A stretch of DNA of 5,457 nucleotides from contig PBPV01000076.1 in the NCBI GenBank assembly GCA_002724815.1, positions 4,626-10,082 on the forward strand, written 5' to 3'. A program made the position numbers and the translations under genes. Each line of letters begins with the position of its first letter. Position 1 is the stretch's first letter. This DNA comes from Methanobacteriota archaeon. GTDB taxonomy: Archaea > Thermoplasmatota > Poseidoniia > Poseidoniales > Thalassarchaeaceae. This document shows positions 1-4,627 of this stretch, piece after piece. Under the pieces are notes generated by a model. It ran no database searches and had not been told where the DNA came from. It saw only the letters and a list, made by a program, of their open reading frames with translations.

Positions 1-1505
1 TCATTCATGTAAGCCAGGCGGCGAATCAAATCGGCTGCTGTACCTTCCAGTGATTCAGGATTGAGAATATATGCGTCATCCACTTCACCTGCTTTCCTTT
101 GAATCGAACAAGCCCGAGCATAACTGTACATGATGAATGGAGCACTGTCGGCTTCCAGACTCAAAGCATCCGACCAACGGAAAGTAATGCCCTTCTCTGG
201 TGAGATTCTAGCGATGTTAAATCGAGTGGCACTAATCCCAACCGCTTCAGCAATCTCAAGCAGTTTTCCCTCAGGTAAATCGGGCTTACTCTCTCGAACC
301 GTTTCGAGGGCACGAGATCTTGCTTCATCGAGTAGGTCGTCCATATAGACGACGTTGCCTCTGCGGGTACTCATCTTCCCATCCGCCAGTTTTGTGAAAG
401 CGTAAAACACAACTTCAGGCGGTTGAATGTTCAATTCTTCCAAGGCAATTCCAACTTGTTTTGATTGCAACTTGTGATCTTCACCTAAGATGTTCAACAG
501 ACGGTCGGATTGTGTCCATTTGTAATCGTGATAGGCCAAATCTCGTGTGGCATACAAACTACTGCCATCACCTCGACGATAGAAGAACTGTGTGGATTTA
601 CCCTTGACTCCCTTGCTTTCCAATTCAAGAAAGTGGGCGCCATTCTCAGCGACACCATGCAGTTCAGAGGATTGCAATTGTTCCATCAATGTCTCAACAC
701 TGCCATCGACGATGAAGCGTGATTCCTTGGTGAAGGAATCAAAACGAATCCCCATTCGGCCCAAGGTTTCGAGCATTCCATCCAGTACCGGCTGGTAAGC
801 AGACTCGAATCGATTCAGGACGTCCTCATCGGCTTCTTCACTCAATTGAACCAATTCAGTGACTCCAGTATCCACTGATGCATCTTTCGCCTTCAGCAAA
901 TTCGCAGCCTGATACCATGACACACGGGCATGGTCTTGTTTGCTTGAGTGCGGAGAAGATTCAGACGGGATCCCCCCCTCTTCCAACAATGCATGAACTC
1001 GGTCCTCATCGAGATTCTCTAAGGCCCAGCAAAGGATGCCCACTTGCTTGCCCATGTCATCGACATAGTATTCGGCAGTCACGTCGTATCCAGCTGCTCT
1101 GTGCATTCGCACGAAGGTATCGCCCAACACCGCATTCCTCGCACGACCCACGTGGAATGGACCATTGGGGTTGGCAGAAGTGTGCTCGATGAGAATCGAA
1201 CCTTTCGATTCAGGCTCCTGATGAATCTGATTTGCAAGCCAAGTCATTGAGGCACGAATGTTCACATAAGGACCCACTGCAATGGCCTCACCAATTTCCA
1301 ATTCAAGAGCATCAGCAATTTTCTGTGCCGCTTCATTTGGTGCACAACCAAGTTGTTTGGCGAATGGGAAACAAGGCAGGGCGAGATCTCCTTGACTCGC
1401 TTCTTTCGAACGAGACAACATGTTCCGCCAAAAGTCACCTTGGATACCGACATCTTGCATGGCCTTCTCCATGGAAGGAAGAACAGCATCAATCATGGCC
1501 TGCAT
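1..1505 (-). CDS. argS: Arginyl-tRNA synthetase, class I (C-terminus cut by window edge)
   Basis: This enzyme charges tRNA-Arg with arginine in the cytoplasm, using ATP. About 501 codons are visible and stay open to the left edge, so only the end of the C-terminal domain is missing. The N-terminal part has the ArgRS-specific tRNA-binding region with SQGDLALPCFPFAK (residues 37-50). The catalytic Rossmann fold opens with EHTSANPNGPFHVGRARN (107-124), the HIGH-type signature in its HVGR form. The second class I signature is KMSTRRGN, starting at residue 377. The DALR-type anticodon-binding domain begins near the stretch YSYARACSIQRKAG, close to the left edge. I chose the ATG at 1505-1503 because a GGAG Shine-Dalgarno sits 8 nt upstream and the family N-terminus fits. 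Later ATGs at codons 4, 12 and 16 have no better support. The start lies 4 nt after the prf1 stop, so the two genes are probably co-transcribed and translationally linked. Identification is secure. The nature of the truncation (window edge and not a broken gene) is inferred from the open frame. Confidence 0.96.
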   Translation of the reverse strand, partial: MQAMIDAVLPSMEKAMQDVGIQGDFWRNMLSRSKEASQGDLALPCFPFAKQLGCAPNEAAQKIADALELEIGEAIAVGPYVNIRASMTWLANQIHQEPESKGSILIEHTSANPNGPFHVGRARNAVLGDTFVRMHRAAGYDVTAEYYVDDMGKQVGILCWALENLDEDRVHALLEEGGIPSESSPHSSKQDHARVSWYQAANLLKAKDASVDTGVTELVQLSEEADEDVLNRFESAYQPVLDGMLETLGRMGIRFDSFTKESRFIVDGSVETLMEQLQSSELHGVAENGAHFLELESKGVKGKSTQFFYRRGDGSSLYATRDLAYHDYKWTQSDRLLNILGEDHKLQSKQVGIALEELNIQPPEVVFYAFTKLADGKMSTRRGNVVYMDDLLDEARSRALETVRESKPDLPEGKLLEIAEAVGISATRFNIARISPEKGITFRWSDALSLEADSAPFIMYSYARACSIQRKAGEVDDAYILNPESLEGTAADLIRRLAYMN

Positions 1506-1509
1506 ACTT

Positions 1510-2763
1510 TCAACTCCAAGGATAGCGCAATAGTGCACCCAATCCAGCAAATGCCTCCATCAGAGTGGCACCTTCTTCGGTGTCCATTGAGATGAGTTTG
1601 ACTTTACTGGAAGAATGTCCAGCAAGGGTCGTGAGTTCGTCCATGAGAGATATCGTATTGTCAGGATCTTCACGGACTTGATCCGAGGCTGCATTACATG
1701 AAGGACAATTTGGAATTTCAACCAACCGATCTGTCGTAATTTGCCATCCATGCTGACATTGTCTACAGACGTAGGCTTGTCGAACCTTTCGCAAACCTTC
1801 CGAAAGTAGAAGTGTGTCAACGGCACCCTGCTCAAGTGCACTTCGAATCATCATCTCACCATAGGTAGCTTTGGGATGTTGTTTCATGATTTCGGCGAGG
1901 AATTGGTCAACGAGTTGTCGCTCCGCATCCAATTCAATTTCATGCATCAAACCGCCAGCTCTCTGTACCAATTCTCTGAGGCCTGATTCGTTTGAATAGC
2001 CCACATCAAAGGTCGGTTTTCGAACTAATTTGGCGATTTCGTGATGAAAGAACTCGCCCTTCAATACTTGATCCTTGGTTGCACCAGGACCGCCGATGAT
2101 GATGCCTTCCATATTCTCAATCATGCCTAGCCAGTAATCACTTGCATGCTCTGCTGCTCGCTTGAAAAACTTGTGTGCATGCTCTTCAATCAATCGCTCG
2201 AAACGCTGTGCAGATTGCCCACCTTGTCGGTGTTTACCCATGATGTTGGATTGCATCTCTTCCTGACAATGAACCGATTTCCCGCTGGCCAGACCGTAAG
2301 CTGCTTCACCCCTGTCAATGACAAAAATACCGTAACAGGTTTTGTCGATGAGCATGTCTTCCAATTGTGTCACTTCAAACGTACTATCGCAGCGATAGCG
2401 GAAAGAGCGGAAAGGCTCAGGAGGATCATCGAGTACAATCGTGGTCATCCGAGTTTTGTTGTTGCCTACAATCACGTGGCCTGTGAAAATTGCAATCCCA
2501 TGTTGAGGGGTTTCTCTCATGTTGTTGATCGCAGAGGCTGCAGATTCGATGGCATCGGAAACGTGTTTCTTGGTTTGCTTTGACTTGATGTTAGAGGCTT
2601 GGCCAATTTCTTGTGCCAATTGTTGACGCACATCGTGGATGGCTTTGTCTGGTGGAATAATGAGTGTCACGAGTTCTGTTCCCATGCCCCGCATTCCCGA
2701 CAAATCATCGAGCGCATTCTTTGCTTTGAGGCGGCGCTGCTGCATCTCGAGATCGTCGGACAT
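1510..2763 (-). CDS. prf1: Peptide chain release factor aRF1 (archaeal class I)
   Basis: This protein recognises all three stop codons in the ribosomal A site and triggers peptidyl-tRNA hydrolysis, working with aEF1A and the recycling ATPase ABCE1 (family knowledge). It is 417 residues, the usual aRF1 length. Domain 1 carries NIKS (residues 58-61) and YRCDSTF (123-129), which is the YxCxxxF stop-decoding motif. Domain 2 carries GGQ (181-183), which positions water at the peptidyl transferase centre. Spacings are close to those of eukaryotic eRF1. Domain 3 contains an inserted Cys4 zinc ribbon (Cys333, 336, 353 and 356) in the minidomain, then ends with the typical DTEEGATLMEAF and a final LLRY. 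A GTG one codon upstream is also in frame, but the GAGG Shine-Dalgarno is 7 nt from the ATG and only 4 nt from the GTG, so I start at ATG 2763. It is first in a minus-strand operon with argS and divergent from pyrH. Confidence 0.97.
   Translation of the reverse strand: MSDDLEMQQRRLKAKNALDDLSGMRGMGTELVTLIIPPDKAIHDVRQQLAQEIGQASNIKSKQTKKHVSDAIESAASAINNMRETPQHGIAIFTGHVIVGNNKTRMTTIVLDDPPEPFRSFRYRCDSTFEVTQLEDMLIDKTCYGIFVIDRGEAAYGLASGKSVHCQEEMQSNIMGKHRQGGQSAQRFERLIEEHAHKFFKRAAEHASDYWLGMIENMEGIIIGGPGATKDQVLKGEFFHHEIAKLVRKPTFDVGYSNESGLRELVQRAGGLMHEIELDAERQLVDQFLAEIMKQHPKATYGEMMIRSALEQGAVDTLLLSEGLRKVRQAYVCRQCQHGWQITTDRLVEIPNCPSCNAASDQVREDPDNTISLMDELTTLAGHSSSKVKLISMDTEEGATLMEAFAGLGALLRYPWS
1514..1517 (-). 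promoter_or_regulatory. Shine-Dalgarno site for argS
   Basis: GGAG on the minus strand lies 8 nt before the argS ATG and inside the last codons of prf1. It supports this ATG as the start and suggests ribosomes finishing prf1 re-initiate on argS. Confidence 0.65.
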
Positions 2764-2770
2764 CACGCTT

Positions 2771-2774
2771 CCTC
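2771..2774 (-). promoter_or_regulatory. Shine-Dalgarno site deciding the prf1 start
   Basis: GAGG on the minus strand stands 7 nt before ATG (2763-2761) and 4 nt before the in-frame GTG (2766-2764). The spacing favours the ATG, giving a 417-residue protein and not 418. Confidence 0.6.
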
Positions 2775-2804
2775 AACCTTGCCGGAGACTTGGACTTCAT
2801 CAAT

Positions 2805-2832
2805 CCTTCCGGCGGCGTAGCCGCCTAGAAGG
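2805..2832. promoter_or_regulatory. GC-rich inverted repeat between divergent prf1 and pyrH
   Basis: A perfect dyad, GGCGGC-GTA-GCCGCC (2811-2825), is extended by CCTTC (2805-2809) pairing with GAAGG (2828-2832) across a small internal loop (C against TA). It makes 11 base pairs with a 3-nt loop. It lies between two start codons that point away from each other, so it cannot be an ordinary terminator for either gene. It could be an operator for a dimeric regulator, or a hairpin in the pyrH leader next to its ribosome-binding region. No run of T follows it. The pairing is visible directly; the function is unknown. Confidence 0.5.
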
Positions 2833-2841
2833 GAAGGTGTC

Positions 2842-3567
2842 ATGAAGCGTCGGCTGTACGAGGAGCCGATGGCGGCCCCGGTTGTCTTGGCCCTAGGCGG
2901 GAGTTTACTTCGGCCAGAAGAAAGCGAAAGGCATGCATGGCTTTCGGCTCTAGCCAACCTAATTTCGCAATGCGAAACCCCTGTTGGGATCGTTGTCGGA
3001 GGCGGCGCACCGGCCCGAGAGGCCATCGAATTGGCCAAGCCCATTATCGAAGATGTCGCCTCGTTGGATGAAATTGGAATTGCTGCAACGCGCCTCAATG
3101 CGTCCATCGTCGCCCAAGTATTGCAGGGCGCGGGTGTCGACGTCTGTGTCGGCATTCCTTCTGATGTCGCTTCGGCCGCACGCGGCCTAGAAACCAACCA
3201 CGTTGTAGTCATGGGTGGAACACGCCCTGGACACACGACAGATAACGTTGCCATCCGCTTGGCAATTGAGTGTGGAGCCGCGAGGTGTCTGATTGCCACC
3301 AATGTAAGTCACGTCTATACATCAGATCCGAGAATTGATCCAAGTGCTCAGTCTATAGAGAAAATGACGCTTTCTGAACTGCAGCAAATTGTAGGTCCAC
3401 CAATCCATGGACAGGCCGGTGGTTCAGGAGTCATCGACCCCATCGGAGTCCAAGCTGCAATCGATCACCACCTGCCCTTGGCTGTAATTGATGGACGCGA
3501 TATTGAGCGAATCGCCAACGCTCTAGCCGGCAACTCCTTCATTGGAACACATGTTGAGGTGGATTAA
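2842..3567 (+). CDS. pyrH: UMP kinase, archaeal type (uridylate kinase)
   Basis: This cytoplasmic amino-acid-kinase-fold enzyme phosphorylates UMP to UDP with ATP, feeding UTP and CTP synthesis. Family hallmarks run in order: LGGSLL (residues 18-23, phosphate loop), VVGGGAPAR (51-59), GIAATRLNA (79-87), GGTRPGHTTD (125-134, with the conserved Asp134), TNVSHVY (153-159, nucleotide site), SDPRIDPSA and SGVIDPIG (195-202). The order and spacing match archaeal UMP kinases such as that of Pyrococcus furiosus. Odd point: the usual TNVDGVY reads TNVSHVY, losing the Asp-Gly pair. The start is uncertain. ATG 2842 gives 241 residues with AAGGTG only 2 nt away. ATG 2869, in frame, has GAGG 5 nt upstream and gives 232 residues beginning MAAPVVLALGGS, closer to the family length. 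Downstream genes follow with almost no gap, so pyrH probably leads an operon. Isopentenyl phosphate kinase shares the fold, but the GHTTD and ATRLNA motifs favour UMP kinase. Confidence 0.92.
   Translation: MKRRLYEEPMAAPVVLALGGSLLRPEESERHAWLSALANLISQCETPVGIVVGGGAPAREAIELAKPIIEDVASLDEIGIAATRLNASIVAQVLQGAGVDVCVGIPSDVASAARGLETNHVVVMGGTRPGHTTDNVAIRLAIECGAARCLIATNVSHVYTSDPRIDPSAQSIEKMTLSELQQIVGPPIHGQAGGSGVIDPIGVQAAIDHHLPLAVIDGRDIERIANALAGNSFIGTHVEVD
2860..2863 (+). promoter_or_regulatory. Possible Shine-Dalgarno for an internal pyrH start
   Basis: GAGG (part of GAGGAG, 2860-2865) lies 5 nt before the in-frame ATG at 2869-2871. It supports a shorter PyrH of 232 residues. The competing upstream ATG at 2842 has its AAGGTG placed only 2 nt away, which is tight for ribosome binding. 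Confidence 0.4.
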
Positions 3568-3888
3568 ATGGCCAACAAGGAAAAGCTCGCAGACCAAATC
3601 CGCGCAAATGCCGAAATGGCCAAACGTGGAGAGCAGAAGCGAAAAGGTGGGAAAACCGGTTTACCCAAATCCGCAAGCTCGAATGCCTATGTGGCACCTC
3701 ATCGACATTGTACAATCTGTCAATGTCCAATCTCACTAAAGCGTGACCCACCTATTTGTGGTGAACAAAAGTGCATCGATGAATACGCAAATCGAGAACG
3801 GCAACGCAAGCGCTGGAACATCCTACTGTATGTTGCACCGGGGATCATGGTCGGAGCGTTTGCGCTTCAAATCGTCATGGGAGGCTGA
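3568..3888 (+). CDS. Small tail-anchored zinc-ribbon protein, DUF2116-like
   Basis: This is a 106-residue protein of unknown function, resembling the archaeal DUF2116 zinc-ribbon family. The first 40 residues are charged and rich in Lys, Ala and Glu, probably helical or disordered. The metal site follows: HRHCTIC (46-51) then CGEQKC (64-69), so Cys48, Cys51, Cys64 and Cys69 are the likely ligands, with an extra Cys53 and nearby His46 (HRHC). A basic stretch (RERQRKRW, 76-83) leads into one hydrophobic helix (about 84-104) that ends two residues from the C-terminus. This predicts a tail anchor with the zinc domain in the cytoplasm. The ATG directly follows the pyrH stop codon, with GAGGTG (3556-3561) 6 nt before it, so translation is very likely coupled to pyrH. 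The family match is from recall of the motif pattern and not from a search. The coding call itself is strong. Confidence 0.85.
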   Translation: MANKEKLADQIRANAEMAKRGEQKRKGGKTGLPKSASSNAYVAPHRHCTICQCPISLKRDPPICGEQKCIDEYANRERQRKRWNILLYVAPGIMVGAFALQIVMGG

Positions 3889-3891
3889 ATC

Positions 3892-4467
3892 ATGTCGGTC
3901 ATGGTCAGGGTGTTCTCCGTCCTGCCCTTTGCTACAGGATCGATTTGTCTGTTACTGGTCTTGGTCTCAATGTTTGGCTTTGCTTCTGGAACCATTGACG
4001 ATGAAATTCCTGCCATTCCTTGCCCGACACCACAGGAAGGCTGTCCTACGGGCATGTCGCAAAGTGATTTGGGAGTCCCGTCAGCCTTCTTGCTTCTGGA
4101 CGTGAAATTGGAGATTGAGATGGAACTGGATGACCAATCTTGGATTGGCGTTGTCGATTCAAGGTATGCAGATATTTGTCCACCTGGAGATTCAGGACTG
4201 ACCAATTGTACAGCATCAGATTACGAATTTTTGGCAGGTGGACCGGATCATGACGGTCCAATCCATCTGAGTTTGGAACCGGGTAGTCTTCGATTTGTCA
4301 CCGGTGGAGACCAAGGGTCGACTCAATTGCAAGACAATGCCATTGAAACCGATTGGTCGGTACATCTTGCAACTTGGGTTGAAGTTCTTCTTGCAGTCGG
4401 TGGATTGATTCTCTGTTTGTCTGGAGTCCACATGGCCTTCCCCGGTCTAACCAAGCGTAAGGACTGA
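3892..4467 (+). CDS. Unrecognised bitopic membrane protein with Cys-containing ectodomain
   Basis: I do not recognise this 191-residue protein. A hydrophobic helix spans about residues 8-31, and a second spans about 163-182, followed by the basic tail TKRKD. The positive C-terminus and acidic middle suggest both ends are cytoplasmic and residues 33-160 lie outside. The ectodomain is acidic and beta-prone, with four cysteines (44, 51, 96, 106) that could form two disulfides, and a possible N-glycosylation sequon at Asn105 (NCT). The first helix lacks a clear signal-peptidase site, so it is more likely a signal anchor. The start ATG has GGGAGG (3879-3884) 7 nt upstream. A second ATG three codons later is possible. 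It begins 3 nt after the preceding zinc-ribbon gene, so the two are probably expressed together and may work together at the membrane. Coding status is supported by the ribosome site, tight spacing and membrane pattern; function is unknown. Confidence 0.85.
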   Translation: MSVMVRVFSVLPFATGSICLLLVLVSMFGFASGTIDDEIPAIPCPTPQEGCPTGMSQSDLGVPSAFLLLDVKLEIEMELDDQSWIGVVDSRYADICPPGDSGLTNCTASDYEFLAGGPDHDGPIHLSLEPGSLRFVTGGDQGSTQLQDNAIETDWSVHLATWVEVLLAVGGLILCLSGVHMAFPGLTKRKD

Positions 4468-4469
4468 CC

Positions 4470-4493
4470 ATGTCCGTGGCTTTCAAGAACTGA
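4470..4493 (+). other. Mini-ORF of 7 codons before the zinc-ribbon miniprotein
   Basis: The frame reads MSVAFKN and a TGA. Its ATG lies 2 nt after the stop of the membrane protein gene. It may be a translated relay that carries ribosomes towards the next gene, or chance. There is no strong Shine-Dalgarno, and a peptide function is not claimed. Confidence 0.2.
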
Positions 4494-4514
4494 ATGGAAG
4501 TGGCCAGTGTATGA
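4494..4514 (+). other. Mini-ORF of 6 codons overlapping the miniprotein start
   Basis: The frame reads MEVASV and a TGA. Its ATG directly follows the stop of the previous mini-ORF, and its TGA overlaps the next ATG in the form ATGA. Such an overlap is typical of translational coupling, but a frame this short can also arise by chance. Confidence 0.2.
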
Positions 4515-4627
4515 GCGGATTTACTTGCGCCGGTTGTGGAGCCACCATCGACATTAGTGGATTGGAACCTGCGATGGGTGAGCGCAAGGTATTCTGCGTT
4601 CGTTGTGGACGAACATTTACCCTTTAG
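4511..4627 (+). CDS. 38-residue zinc-ribbon miniprotein
   Basis: This short gene encodes 38 residues with two CxxC knuckles, CAGC (Cys6 and Cys9) and CVRC (Cys29 and Cys32), separated by 19 residues. Each is followed by Gly (CGAT and CGRT), the classic zinc-ribbon turn seen in TFIIS, RPB9 and ribosomal-protein ribbons. Almost nothing lies outside the ribbon, so it could act as an adaptor binding nucleic acid or another protein; no function can be assigned. The frame is open upstream to 4451 but contains no ATG, GTG or TTG, so ATG 4511 is the only start. GGAAG lies 10 nt before it, a weak ribosome site. It follows the membrane protein gene by 43 nt, which hold two mini-ORFs. Its TAG overlaps the stop of the convergent NOG1 gene. 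Two conserved knuckles in a 38-codon frame argue against chance, but the gene is short. Confidence 0.7.
   Translation: MSGFTCAGCGATIDISGLEPAMGERKVFCVRCGRTFTL

Noticed and set aside
1110..1155. HVGR in ArgRS in place of the textbook HIGH signature
   Set aside because: From memory, HVGR followed by ARN occurs in other archaeal ArgRS proteins, so I treat it as a known variant and not as a defect.
878..1595. Several overlapping plus-strand frames of 68-104 codons
   Set aside because: All lie opposite the argS catalytic domain or the prf1 C-terminus and show no domain or ribosome site of their own.
2146..2583. 145-codon plus-strand open frame inside prf1
   Set aside because: It is antisense to well-conserved aRF1 motifs, has no recognisable domain, and is explained as a shadow of the minus-strand gene.
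2763..3302. 179-codon minus-strand frame opposite pyrH that reaches the prf1 start
   Set aside because: It runs antisense to conserved UMP kinase motifs and has a low-complexity Ala/Thr/Ser/Pro-rich sequence typical of a shadow frame.
3240..3360. Apparent fall in GC content within pyrH, which might suggest a mosaic gene
   Set aside because: Counting lines gave about 57 percent at 3241-3300 and 40 percent at 3301-3360, but 58 percent again at 3421-3480, so it is a local dip and not a boundary.
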